In this document: positions 1 through 11,618 of the stretch, in pieces
Numbering within the stretch: the stretch's first letter is position 1
How the letters are laid out: the number at the start of each line of letters is the position of its first letter
Assembly (NCBI GenBank): GCA_027574665.1
Contig: CM050657.1
Span: 12,164,404 to 12,228,403 of the forward strand
DNA length: 64,000 nucleotides
Source: Rhynochetos jubatus
Lineage: Eukaryota > Chordata > Aves > Eurypygiformes > Rhynochetidae
Direction: 5' to 3'
Translations under genes and position numbers: made by a program
The notes under the pieces: generated by a model
What the model was told of the DNA's origin: nothing
What the model saw: the letters and a program-made list of their open reading frames with translations, nothing else
Databases searched by the model: none

Positions 1-866
1 AGCTGAGCTGTGCATTAGTGTGACTGACTGCTGTGGGAGTTAAGGCTCCTGGGAGCCTTCAGTGGCACTGGGGACCAAGGGGGGGCACCAGATCCACTGT
101 CCTGTCCTGACAAAGGGTGAAAGACATCCCAGATGGAAGTTCATCCCATCTGGTCCCCCCTGGAGGTTTCTCAGGCACTTTCCAGCCCCCACAGGGGACA
201 AACTGGGGTACCTAGCTTACCTTACCCCTTCCCCCAGAGCCTGGGCTGGCTACCACAAGGTTGCACTGGTTTTACTGGGTGTAAGGGAAAAAGAAACCTG
301 CTGACAGTGCCACCCAAGCATGAGATGCAAGTGACCCTTCTCTGTTTCCACTGGGTTTCATGGTCTTCTCTCAGGTCTCTGCTGCCTCCGAAGCCAAACC
401 TCCTTACTAGGGGTTTCTCTCCTCTCAAGCAGTTGTCGCTTCTTTCCACTCTGGTTCCTGGCAGGCAACATATCCCCAGCATCATTTTCACGAGGGAAAA
501 TGGAAGTTTGGAGCTAGAAAGTTGCACCGAGCACCATGCCATGATGGCAGACAGGTCCCTGCCATGCCAGGGATGCTCGTCCCTGGCTGGGTGAGCACCC
601 TTAGGCCGGCCTGGCAAGGGGGGCTTGGTTTGCAGCTGCACCCAGGGGCCAGCCCAGACAGGAGCGAGAGGAAAAAGAACAGCTTCTTCTCTAAATTATT
701 AAGAGCAGCTTCGTGGAAGAGCGGCTTGCGTATCGCACGGAGAGGCCCAGGAACCACAACAGACGCCGCTGCCTCCTGGCTCTCGCCTGCGCGCTGCCAG
801 GAGTCGTTATTTGCCTGCCCACGCGCTTGCCATCACAAGTCAACAAACTCCCCAGACGTGAAACCC
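1..866. other. Sequence downstream of PDCD1, no gene seen
   Basis: I see no exon-like reading frame with splice signals and no recognisable repeat in this stretch. It lies beyond the proposed poly(A) signal of PDCD1. The open frames here are short and overlap on both strands, as expected by chance in GC-rich DNA. Confidence 0.5.
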
Positions 867-872
867 TTTATT
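867..872 (-). terminator. PDCD1: Candidate PDCD1 poly(A) signal
   Basis: TTTATT on the plus strand reads AATAAA on the minus strand. It lies about 540 bases past the PDCD1 stop codon and would give a 3' UTR of roughly 550-570 bases. No other perfect hexamer was noticed between it and the stop. This is an inference from motif and position. Confidence 0.5.
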
Positions 873-1410
873 CACCCCTGAGGGCCAGATCTGTCTCCCA
901 CCTGCAGAGGGAGGGATGCAGGGGTAGAATTCCCCTCTTGCAGAGGAGGAAAGTGCCCCAAGAGAAACCCAGCCACCTGCTTCCCAGAGGTTTCTTTAAA
1001 TAGTAGTACACAAGGCAGCCTCTGTGCTGAGCAAGGAGAAGCCCTCAGCCCCAGGTTCCCACAAGCAGCATCTCCAGAGAGCCCTGGGTGGTATGAAAAC
1101 CGAGGCACGATGTAAATCACCCTTGGCACAGGCCTGTTGGCATCGCTGCTCTGCTCCAGCCCAGCCTTCCTGACGTGAATGAAAAGGGAACGCATGGAGC
1201 CCCGCAGGGACCTTCCTCATCCCATGGTACCCACCCAACAGCCACGATCCCACAATGGCCAGGACTGTCCGATACCAACTCCATCAGTCGTGCCTCTGTT
1301 GCTCCAAGTCTTGTACGCTGGATTTTTCCCAACTGCAAACTGCAGTGGGAGCAAGGGGCCAGGACAGTCTGTCCCTGACTGCACCCCCTGGCGAGAAGGG
1401 ACCCCAGCCC

Positions 1411-4400
1411 TCAGCAGGGCTGCAATTGCAGCTGCCGAGTCTTCTCGTCCTGGTGTTTCTTCCCCCGCTCTGGTGTGACAGGTTTCTCCTCTGGGAAGAT
1501 GATGGTGGCATATTCAGTCTGGTCGACTGGCCGGGTCTCAGGGGGCACCTGGGTGCGCTGGTCCCACTGAAACTCCAGCACGCCGTAGTCCACAGTGGAC
1601 ATGAACACCTCAGGGGGCTTCTCTTCTTTCTGCAAGAAAACCCCATCAGGGTGATACATCTTCCATCCAAAGGCACCCACCATCCCCACATCAAACCCCC
1701 TTTCACAGCAAGTGCCAAAACCAGCTCTGAAGAATCCCAGGAGGGCAAGGGCAAGAGCAACACAAATCAGAAGGATATTCAGATCCAGGGCAGCATTTGC
1801 CCAGAGAAACCAGGCCTTGGGGTCACCAGTGAGGCTGAGCTCTCTGCCCCTGCAGGCAGGTGGAGCTCCCCACCTGCCCAGCCATTGAAGGCACAGTCAT
1901 GCTAGGAGCCCTTTTCCCATCTCTCCATTGGGCTCTGGCACAAGGTGCATGAGGAGAGCCTGAGACCAAGCGTGGTCAGCCTGGAGAAGGGAGAGCAAGG
2001 AGGACCTACTCACTGCCTTCAGCTATCTAATGGGGTTGGAGAGAAGGTGAAGCCAGCATTCTCCCATCAGTAAAAGAAGAGAGGAAACAGGAACTAGCTG
2101 CACCAAGAGAAATTTTAGCTTAATATACTGGGGGCAGAGGGAAACATTTTCTCCCATTTTCTACAGCAACACAATCCACTGTTAAAGACAACCCCGTTTT
2201 GAGCAAGGCTTGGACTACAGACGTCCCATTCTATCTCAGGCAGTTTTTTGATTGTGATGGGGCTGTGCTGAGGGTGCAAAAAGGCAGTTGTAGCTGTGCA
2301 GAAAAAGTCAAGCAAGCATCAGAGAAGACAGGAGAAGTGAGAAGCCTGTGAAGAGCTGATAAAGGGAGGCCCTGCACCCCCCGCACCTCAGCAATGCCGC
2401 TATGCTCCCCTGCAGCACGGCAGGGCACCAGAGATGGAAAACTCACCGCTGGCGCCTTTTCACTTGGTGGTTTCTGCACATCTGCAAAGGAACACGCTTG
2501 GTTAGAAGATGCCTGTGTGCCAAGACAGTGTGACCTAGGGCTGACCCAGCCCTCATGTCCTAGGAGAGCACTGGACACCACAACCTTTACACCACGCTTC
2601 CTCCTTCTCCACTCATGGTCTTACACCCTAAGCATTACAAGGACAAGTGACATACCAGCTTACGGTTGAGGGTTTAATTGGGATTAGTGGGGTGCAATTC
2701 TTCAGGGGTCCCCTGTGGGAAGGCCCCCCCGGGTGCCTGTGGCATGACTGAAGCGATGCCTGGTGCTGCAGCAGGGAAATTATTAGGTGCCCCGAAAATG
2801 CCTAGGCAAGGTGCATGGGAGGGACTCACATGCAGCAATTAAGACACCGTGCTAACGAGTGGTTCAGAGCCGCAGCACGTGGCTTGTGGGCTCTACAAAG
2901 GGCGAGCATGGCCCAAAGCACCCTTCACCCCTAGGCATAGAGATACCCGTCCCATGAGAACATGCCACAGCTGAGTTTAGCACGTTGAACCTGCCCATGT
3001 ACCCCAGGGAGCTCCAGGCATCCGGCTGCCCCTGAGTTCAAACTGGGGTTGTAGGATATGCATCGCACAATCAGGTCCCCTGGCAGACCCCAGCCCTTGG
3101 CGCAGCACAGTCCCCACCAGGGATCATACCTCCTCTCCTGTATGTGATGGTGAGGTAGCCAAAGATCAGCAGCAAAACTGCCCCAGCCAGCAGCAGGATG
3201 CCCAGGAGCACAGCCTTGATGTGGTCCAGGGGATTGTCTTTCTCTATCTCAGGCTCATTGGTGGCATTTGTCTTCTCAGGGGCTGCTGTAATAGCCATGC
3301 AAAATAGGGGGAACAAAGGAGCAAGTCAGGAGTCTAAAATGGCCTTTATAATCCCTGGGAAAGTCAACAGGGGTACACAGGAGCTATCCCCAGAAAGGGC
3401 TCAGTCCCAGAAGCTGCCACAGCCCCACCATTCCTCCAGGGGTCCTGAATTTGGGCTGACATGGGAGATGTTTTGACCGTGTCCCATTTCTTCCCATTGC
3501 AGGTGGTGAGGATGATCCCACACCACTGAGAGATGGGGTGCAAGGGGCCAGGGCACTGCAGTCCCAAGGCATGACCCCATGCCCAACAGAGCCCCATGGA
3601 GGACACAGCTTCCCTGAGCTTCCCAGCTGCTTCTGCATCCTGAGGCCAGCACAGCTCATGTTGGGGGGAGATATTGTGAAGGACAGTAATTTTTGCAGTA
3701 ATTTTTTTTTCTTTTTATAAAAGGCGCCCAAAGCCTCCATGCTGCCAAGCAAGTGCATGGCATATCTTCCTGCGAGATCTCAGCCTCCCACACCACGGAG
3801 CTGCGAGACCCTCCCAGGGCATGGTTTTGCAAGAACACTGGCTGTTCAAGCAGTCTGAGCCCTGGTTGTCACCCCAAACACAAGCCCTGTCCCCAAATAA
3901 AGGAGCTGTTCAGGTGCAGGCAGCTCCCTACACTGGTATCCTGTCTCCATCCATGGGTAAGGACTTGCTCCTCCCCACAGCATCGCTGGGGATGCAGCCC
4001 CAGCAGGATGGAGACCTCCTGCCTCAGAGCCAGATCCAGCTACAGTGAGGATGGCAAGGTCAGCCTGTGTCCCAGGGCATCAACCAGGCATGCAAAGGAG
4101 AGGGAAAAGGGCAAAGCTGTGCTCTCCTGACCCATGCCAGGTCCTGCTCCAGTGGGGTATCACCTGCCTTGTGCCCTGGGGTTGCAGTGTGCCTGGGAGC
4201 TGTAGCACCACAGGATGACACTGACGACCTGTCCCCATCAGCTCAGCCCCCAGGCTGACCTGTGACCACCAGCTGGGACCGGTTGCTCTCCATCACTTTG
4301 TCGGGTTCAAAGAAGGTGATCAGCCCACAGTAGTAGGAGCCCGAGTCGTTCTGGTGAAGGTTCAGGATCTTGATCTCAAAGGCAGGAGTGTGGTTGGTGA

Positions 4401-6938
4401 GCAGGTACTTCTCTGTCTTCGTCTGGGGGTTGTTCCGGCTGATCTCAGCGATTTTTTGGGCTTGGCTGTGGTTGGTCTCCTTGTACCAATTGAGGCTGTA
4501 CTCTGAGCCAGAGTTGTTCTCCATAGAGATGTTGCAGAAGAAGGTGGCTGAGGTGCCTGCAGGGAGAGTTAACACATCTGGGAAGAAGGTCACTGTTCGG
4601 GAGAGAGGAAACAAGGAACAGATATGGTTACAGCAGGCACAGGTCTCAGACACAGCTGTACCCCCATGCAGAAATCAGGGATGCAAAGAGGGTGAGAGCC
4701 TGTCGTCGCTCCCACTACTGCCCCATCCCAAGGAGAGGTGATGGGCTCCTACTCCCAAACCCAGAGGCTCCACGTGTTCCTCAGCTGTTTCATCCTCAGG
4801 TCCTGAAGCTATGGGGTTTTACAACAACCTGTCAGCGAGCGCTTGTGTCACCAGCCCACGGGCGACCAGGCTCCAGGGTTCGCCAGCAATGCCTGATGCT
4901 TGCCCAGTCCACAGCATCACCCCGGATAACAGGGATGTACATCAGCCCGTGTCTCTCCCCTCCTGAGTGTGTGCCTTCCAGCTGGAGGGCAATCCTCAGG
5001 GATAGTAACTGTGCCGTGAAGTGGTTTCAGCAGAGCAAATTGTGCTCTGGGCTACCTAAAATTAACCCAGAACGCCTGCACTGGGGAAAACAGACTTTGG
5101 GGGTTGTATTATTTTTAAATCTATGCTGGATTTTAATGTCTGAGTCATACTTCCACCAGCTGATGTTGCCTCTGAAAGTGAGCAGAGGAACTGAGTCCCG
5201 GGCCTGGGGCAGCACCCCACGGTGCAGCCCATCCTGTGCCCGGCTGCCTGCTGGGGTGCTCCAGTTCTGCCCACTGCTTCATACTGGGAGCACAGAGCAG
5301 GCAGGTGCTGCCCAGGGCATGGTATTTGCCATCTCCAGCCTGAGACCGGAGGGCAGAGTGACCTGGAGCTTATGATGCTGTCCCTTTCCAGCTGCTCATC
5401 CCTCCTTGTGCGTTCATGGGTAACCAGGCACCCAACCCCAGAGGGTCCCAGCCAGGCTTGCCAGGCTGCTCCCAGCAGAGACAGCAGTCAGCCACAGCCG
5501 CAGCCCCCAGCCCTTAGCACCAGCCCTGCTGCTTCACCACATTTTCCTGCCCATGATCCCAGTGGTTCATCACCCCAGGGCAGCGGGGATGCTGCAAACA
5601 CCAACCACACTCACAATGCCCCGGCTCAGCCAGCCCCATCCAGCAGGACAAGGCAGCTGCTGCATTAAATTTTGTTCAGAGCAATAAAAAGCAGGAAGAA
5701 GCATTTTTCACACAGCTTCAAGTATTTTCACACAGGTTCAAGTGTTTCCACACAACCAAGCGATTCAAACTGCCAGTGCTTTGAAACTTCCCTTCTGTTA
5801 AGTAATTTATCTTCCCATTTCAGATAGCAGCCCCAGGGCTTGCAGGCAGAGTTGCAAGTTCCTCTTGTCCCTCCAGCACTGGCCTGAGCCCATATGACCA
5901 TGACCTCAGCATCACCAAAGAGGAACCAGGATGATTCCTTGAACAGATACAGGATTCAATGGAAAACGGGGCTGAGAAATGAGGGATGAGATTGAACAGG
6001 ACGAGGGAAGGAGGGAAGTGCCCCAGTTCCCATGGGCAGTGCTGGCTGCGGCAGTGTCTGAACCGAGAGATGTAATTTTTGCAATGTTCTGGGTTTCTTG
6101 TGTTTAACAGGAAATATTTGGCAGGCTCAGGGCTTTGCTTCCTACCCAGTGCCGCTGCCAGCAATGAATGAAGCACTCGGAGGACTTCTGAAAGCAGAGG
6201 TTGGGTTTGCATGTTTCCCTGCATCTTCCCAGCACCAGAGGCAACCCCTGCTCCAAGAGATGCCCAGCCCTGCACCCACCCTCAGGGAAGAAAACACCCA
6301 AAGCCACCAAGGAAAAAGCCAAGCTAGAAGGAAGGGGGAGACACAGCTTCATCAGGGCTCTTGCAAACCCTTTCCCTTACCCTCCCCTTCTCTCCCCAGA
6401 TTTCACCCCGAGCAAAGCCACATGTAGGACCCTGGTTTCCTTAGTGTCAAGCCCAAACCGGGAGGCAGAGCCCAAGGGCACAGCCCAAAGCCATGAAAGC
6501 CAGAGCAGAAAATCCTAGACCCTGCATGTCACTGGCAAATCCAGACTTTCAACACCAAACCCTAACCACGGCCAGTGTAGCCATAATGCAGCTCCGGTGC
6601 CGGCACCAAGGGCTGGATACCTGTCTCCTTCTCCATCCTTTAACTCCGTTTCTACCCCGAGCATCCCCATTTCCCTTGCTTCAGCAGCATGTACCCAAAA
6701 GCTGTGGGTTTTCTGCCTTCTTGATGCCAGAGTTATTTTTAACTACAAAGCTCCCGGCCCTTAGACATCTTCCACCGGCTGAGAAAGACATGGGCCTTGT
6801 CGGTGAGCATGCCGTGCTCCGGTACCTACCCTGTCGACAGCCGGCCAGCATGGGGCCGCAGCAGAGCAGGACGGCGCAGAGGCCGGTCAGGGCCACCTCC
6901 ATGCTGCCCCACGTTGTCTTCAAGGCACCTGGAGCCAT
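1411..6938 (-). CDS. PDCD1: Programmed cell death protein 1 (PD-1), complete, 5 exons
   Basis: Inhibitory receptor of activated T cells. Exons in transcript order are 6938-6830, 4592-4260, 3285-3130, 2481-2447 and 1629-1411. Phases 1,1,1,0 join cleanly to give 283 residues (human 288); the tiny 35-nt exon 4 matches the known human size. Residues 1-36 form a signal peptide. Residues 38-147 are an Ig V-set domain with Cys56, Trp72 and the DSGSYYC motif ending at Cys125. The stalk has no cysteine, which fits a monomer. The membrane helix spans about 170-191. The tail holds an ITIM around Tyr226 (VDYGVL) and an ITSM around Tyr251 (TEYATI), equivalent to human Tyr223 and Tyr248, the SHP-2 docking sites. 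The start is the ATG at 6938. A second in-frame ATG at 6902 (Met13) would still leave a hydrophobic leader. Confidence 0.96.
5704..5756. repeat. Short tandem repeat, about 20-nt unit, in PDCD1 intron 1
   Basis: Nearly three copies of a unit of the form TTTTCACACAGGTTCAAGTG follow one another, with one or two changes per copy. It lies mid-intron, far from splice sites, and no function is implied. Confidence 0.6.
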
Positions 6939-6970
6939 GGCGAGCCAGTCAGTCTCCTTCCTGGGCAGGC

Positions 6971-7032
6971 GTGCCGTGCCGTGGCGTGCTGTACTGTGCC
7001 GTGCCGTGCTGTACTGTGCCGTGCCGTGCCGC
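6971..7032. repeat. GTGCC-type minisatellite just upstream of PDCD1 start
   Basis: The array is built of GTGCC pentamers, with a higher-order unit of about 20 nt (GTGCTGTACTGTGCCGTGCC) present twice in a row. It starts 33 bases upstream of the PDCD1 ATG, so it lies in the 5' UTR or core promoter of that gene. Such arrays tend to vary in copy number. Confidence 0.75.
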
Positions 7033-7105
7033 CCCTGGCTCTCTCTGTGCTTCCTTCCCTGCAGCGTCGGCTTCTTCTCCGGCGTGCGTGGCAGGGGCTG
7101 GGGTG

Positions 7106-7117
7106 GAAATGAAACGT
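7106..7117 (+). promoter_or_regulatory. ISRE/IRF-like motif upstream of PDCD1
   Basis: GGAAATGAAACG resembles the paired GAAA halves of an interferon-stimulated response element, but the halves are one base apart where the consensus has two. It is about 170 bases upstream of the PDCD1 ATG. Mammalian PDCD1 is known to respond to type I interferon through an ISRE. That this site works is a guess. Confidence 0.25.
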
Positions 7118-7481
7118 GACCATCTCTGCCCCAGAGGGAAACCCGGGCTGCCTCCCACCCCCAGCTTCCTCCACACAGAGGCAGGGCTCAGCTGAGCTGG
7201 GCCTGGCCCCTTCCCCTCCTCGCTCCCACACAAGCACCCAGCCACTGAGCAGCGAAGACAGGCACCTCTGAACCTGCACCCTTTTTGTGAAAAGCTCCTG
7301 GGAATGGAGTAGGCAGGGACCACAGGGGACATGTCCTCAGCTCCAAGCCTGGTCCATGAGTACCAGGGCTGTCTCAGGCTGCGTGCCCATGGCAGTGGGG
7401 TGTTGGGGGACATGTGGCGCTGAGCTAGGTCTGAGGAGCCATGTGGCATCTATTAGCAGGCTGCTCCCAGTGGGAAGGGAT

Positions 7482-7542
7482 GGGAGAAGAGGGAGGAGGA
7501 GGAGGAGGAGAAAGAAGGAGAAAGAAGGAGAAGGAGGAGAAA
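7482..7542. repeat. Pure purine (GGA/GAAA) tract
   Basis: Sixty-one consecutive purines made of GGA and GAAAGAAGGA units. Tracts of this kind can form triplex (H-DNA). It lies upstream of PDCD1. Confidence 0.85.
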
Positions 7543-8083
7543 TTTTGGCTCCACAGATAGATCTGCAGAGAGCAGGGGCAAGTCCCTGTGGCCAGGGTGC
7601 TGTTATTGGGGTGACCTTTGCAGCAGACTTCTTTAATTTCTCTGCAGGCAATGATGTTCCCTGCTCCCCTTGCTGACTAATACTCGCATAGGAAATAACC
7701 AGCAGTGAAAGCACATTTTGGCTGGTTCCTCCACTTCTCTTGAACATAGCATCGGTGCACCACAGTTTTGGAAAGCGTCAGGGGAAAATTAATAATTAGG
7801 GTGAAGGATGCGATTTTCATGATGATTTCATTATTTTCCGGGCTTTCAGGAACAAATTGTGGGGCTGGGGCTGGCTCACTTCTCACTTTCAGATGTGAGC
7901 CCAGCAGGCAAGCGGGCTGGGGGAGTCACCCCTAATTCAGGACGCTCAAGGAGGGAGTTCTGAGTAGGGGCACACATCCGGGTTTGTGGCTCAATTCAGC
8001 CTGTCTTGGATCCTCTTTTCCAGTCTCCTACTGCCATTGCATCTTGTGAGCTTTCAGTCCTGCATGGGCTGCAGAGCAAGCAA

Positions 8084-8106
8084 GGGGGGGGGGGGGGGGG
8101 GGGGGG
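8084..8106 (+). repeat. 23-nt G homopolymer
   Basis: An uninterrupted run of 23 G residues. It can form a G-quadruplex and its exact length is likely to be unreliable in an assembly. Confidence 0.9.
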
Positions 8107-8530
8107 CTGTCCCTTCCTTGTCACCTGACTGGAGGCCACTGCGCTGCCTGGCAAGGCAGCAAGGGGAGCGCTCTCCGCTGTGTGCAGTGGTGCAGGTGGG
8201 CTTTGAGGTGGACATCGTCTCTTCCTTCACAGTTTCCTGCATTTCCATTAAAAAAAAAAAACAAACCAAACAAAAAAACCCTTCTAAACTAAACTGAACT
8301 TCTGAAAAGATGGAAGGTCACAGCAAGGCGGCTTTTTCTCCTCAAGGCTTTGTGTCTCCAAATGGTGACACCAGGCACCCGGGCTGGGTGTAGCGTGGCT
8401 ATGTTTGGCACTTGCAACATGTTTTGGTTTCTAGAGGCGGAAGATGTGACGGGTATCACCGCTGAGATCGCGACTCACTGAGCCAGGGATCAGCAGGAAA
8501 AACTGGCTCATCCTCCCCCTGCCCTGTGTG

Positions 8531-8544
8531 GCAGCAGAGGGCTC
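8531..8544 (+). promoter_or_regulatory. CTCF-like core motif between PDCD1 and DYNLT2B
   Basis: GCAGCAGAGGGCTC matches the vertebrate CTCF core CCASYAGRKGGCRS at 12 of 14 positions. It stands between the two genes that meet at the synteny junction. Occupancy cannot be seen from sequence. Confidence 0.35.
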
Positions 8545-8975
8545 TGATTAAAATCGCAGCACAAATTGCTCAAACTTTCCAACGCACGCTTGAAATGGGG
8601 CATAAATTGGTACCTGGGGTGGGGAGGCTGTTGCATCCACTAGAAACCCGAACCAGGTAGATGCAGACTGTACAGCAATGTTTTAGGATGCTCAAGTTCC
8701 TTTGGAAACTCATGCCCCAGTGCTTCCCGTAACTCCCCAGCAGGCTGGGGACCGCACCAACAGTGGAGCCTTTCCAGGCTGCTTGGGGTGCCGGATGAGG
8801 CCGTGTGTGGCCAGGAAGTGCTGGGGAGCTTGCAGAACCACGGGGCACACAGCAGAAACCGCAGGGAGCGCTCTGGCAGCATGCTGATGGAAAGCTTGCT
8901 CCACTACCAGAGAGAGAACAAGGGTTTTTTCCCCTTTTTGCTGAAAAGAAAAAATAAATAAACAGGATTAAAATA

Positions 8976-9047
8976 ATAAAATAAAATAAAATAAAATAAA
9001 ATAAAATAAAATAAAATAAAATAAAATAAAATAAAATAAAATAAAAT
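8976..9047. repeat. (AAAAT)n microsatellite
   Basis: About 14 perfect copies of the pentamer TAAAA, preceded by an A-rich lead from about 8944. Similar arrays often grow from the A-rich tail of an old retroposon, but no body of one is recognisable here. Confidence 0.9.
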
Positions 9048-10972
9048 ATCAATCTTGCTACTAGGAAGCTGCTGTGGGGGAAAGCGAGGCGAACAGAGGT
9101 GCTGTGCCCCAGCATCCTGCCTGCACCCTGCCTGCACCCTGCCAGACCAACACAGCCCTCGCTGGCTCTTGCTTCAGCTTCTCGAGCACCAAGGAAAACA
9201 GCTCCATCCATTCTGCAGCTCTCTGCTTGTGCTGGTAAATCCCTTCCAGTCCAAACAGGGTGCATGGCACATCTTGGGGTTAGCTGAGGTGGGCGTGGAA
9301 AAGGCCCATTGATGCTTAATAAATCATTCCCTTTCTCTGAGCTGGAATGTGGCAAATTGCATGAGACAGTCCTCTTCTAATTGGCCACCAAAAGAGCAAA
9401 AGGACTAAAAAGGAAGGAGAAAGAGGAATAACTGAGAAAATGGTTTGTTCTTCAAAACTAGGAGACAAGAACTTCAGCAGGCACATGTCACACCACTTCA
9501 CAGAAGCACAAATTTCTCTTTTTTCCTCAACAAAAAGCTGATCCAGTGTGTCAGCAAGGGTCCCACTTACGCTGGCATCCAGAGGAGGCCCCAGTTTCCT
9601 GCAGCCATCACTGTCAGGGCACACCCTGAGCAGTCACCTCCAAGGATCAAGGGTCAGTCCCAAAATGGCTTAAAAGTATCTGGGGCATTTAAGGAGCACT
9701 GAAAATTTGGAAGATGAAGAGGCAAGCAATGATCAAACACCTCAGATGGAGCCAACTGAAGTTCAGAGCTGAAAGTCCTCAAAGTCAAGGGAAAGCAAAG
9801 CTTCCCAACTGAGATGGGGAACACAAGTTACCACGAAAAGGTGCTGAGGCAGAGAAACCCACAGGGTCCCAAAGATTCCGACCCCATTGGTTTAACTGAA
9901 TTCACATCTGTGGGTTTGACCCAGGCAGGAGGTAAGCAGCTGGGGCAAGAAGAGGAAACGGTTGATGGTGTTTGCAAATAAACACGGAAAGCATTGAGGT
10001 CTTTCAGATACTTCTCAGAAATTAGGAGGGCCCCTGCAAACAATTTGCATGAGCAGCAACACCTGACCCTTCGGGGAAAGGCAGCAGCCCCAGGGGCTGC
10101 GTAAACAGTGAGTAAGCAGAGGGATGGAGCGGAGGCATGAAATTGTTCCTTTAGCGAGTGGAAATCTGCAGGGCCTGGGCAGGGCAATGGTAACGGTGAT
10201 GCAAAGGTGCCATGTGGGTATGGCATGGGGCCACTGTCACCTTTGGCATGGCAGTGGGGTGCCGCTCCTGTCGGCAGGCAGAGCTGATGCCCAGCCCTGT
10301 GGTGCTGAGGGCTCCAATGGACCATCTCTAGAGAGCATGGTAACCAGGAGCTGCCACAGCTGCTCAGGGTCTTGGTAACCTGCCAGTACTCAGAGCAGCT
10401 TGGGGCAGGATCAGGCGCCAGTTGGGATGTATGTCTGCATCCCAGGCAAAAGTCCAGCAGAGGTACCTCCTGCCTTCTGGTACAATCTCACACCCTCCCA
10501 CACCCAAGGGACACCTGAGGCAGCACCCTGCCTGCAGAGCCCCAGTGCTGGGTGCTCCCCAGCCATGCTGTGTGTGATGGCCCACTCCAGCCCCTCGTCA
10601 CCAGCAGCAGCATGCTCCACCCCAGCACCAGCTGCGCCTTCATGCTGTTTCCATTTGAAGCTGGGTGAAGCGCACGGGGACCTTTCTCAGCAGCGTCACT
10701 GGCTGCACGTAGGAAGCACGGATGTTGGAGATTGCTGCATCAAGATAAACAGCAGAGGAAGCAGGATGTGAGCTTCTCAGAAGGGGGCTGTGTCGTACAC
10801 CAGCCATTGGCCTTCCTTGGGACAGACAGCAGCTGCGGACAGGGAAAAGAGCACAAGTGTCTGATGGGAGCAAGGATATTGGGGTGTGATAATTTTAGAC
10901 CTTTCTGGAAGGCTTAAGAAGTTCCTGGAGGAAATGCCATGAGCAAGGCTGGGATCCCCATGCTGATGGTTG

Positions 10973-11390
10973 GAATCATAGGATCACAAAATGGTTTAGG
11001 TTGGAAGGGACCTTAAAGATCATCTAGTTCCAGTCTCCCTGCCATGGGCAGGGACACCCTCCACTAGACCAGGTTGCTCCAAGCCTCATCCAGCCTGGCC
11101 TTGGACACTTCCAGGGATGGGGCATCCACAGCTTCTCTGGGCAATCTGTTCCAGTGCCTCAGCACTCTCTCTGGGAAGAATTTCTTCCTGATATCCAATC
11201 TAAATCTCCCCTCTTTCAATTTAAACCTGTTACTCCTTGTCCTGTCACTCCCTTCACTTGCAAGAAGTGTCTCCCCCCCGCTTTCTTGTAGCCCCTTCAG
11301 GCACTGGAAGGTGCTGTAAGGTCTCCCCAGAGCCTTCTCTTCTCCAGGCTGAACAACCCCAGCTCTCTCAGCCTGTCCCCACAGGAGAGT
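10973..11390 (-). mobile_element. CR1 LINE 3' fragment, minus orientation
   Basis: The plus strand starts with the reverse complement of a CR1 tail (AATCATAGGATCACAAAATGG) and continues through the conserved CR1 3' region. The minus strand still reads the end of CR1 ORF2, with RSNRFKLKEGRFRLDIRKKFF and HWNRLPREAVDAPSLEVSK. The 5' end is truncated near the motif GGACAGGCTGAGAGAGC. Only the last 0.4 kb is present, so it cannot move. Confidence 0.92.
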
Positions 11391-11596
11391 AGACTTCATA
11401 GATTGTGTGGCCCAGAGACAGGAAGGGGGCACAGGGTCTTGCAGCAACACACGGACAGGAACTGGGGAAACAGGGCTTTGTAGCGGTGACCATTTCAGGC
11501 TGCACTCTTCCCGGCCTGCACCTGCTGCCCCTGCAGCAGCCAGGCCTTCCAGCACAGCTCCCGGGGCCGGAGCCGGTGCCTGGGACACCCCCACAG

Positions 11597-11618
11597 CCCC
11601 CCCCCCCCCCCCCCCCCC
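11597..11618 (+). repeat. 22-nt C homopolymer
   Basis: An uninterrupted run of 22 C residues at the upstream edge of the DYNLT2B CpG island. Its length is assembly-sensitive. Confidence 0.9.

Larger units (their letters stand above)
7033..10972. other. Intergenic region between PDCD1 and DYNLT2B, no gene seen
   Basis: There is no exon with convincing splice borders on either strand. The region holds a pure-purine tract, a G run, an AAAAT array and a CTCF-like motif, listed separately. It spans the junction between sequence homologous to human 2q37 and to human 3q29. Confidence 0.6.
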
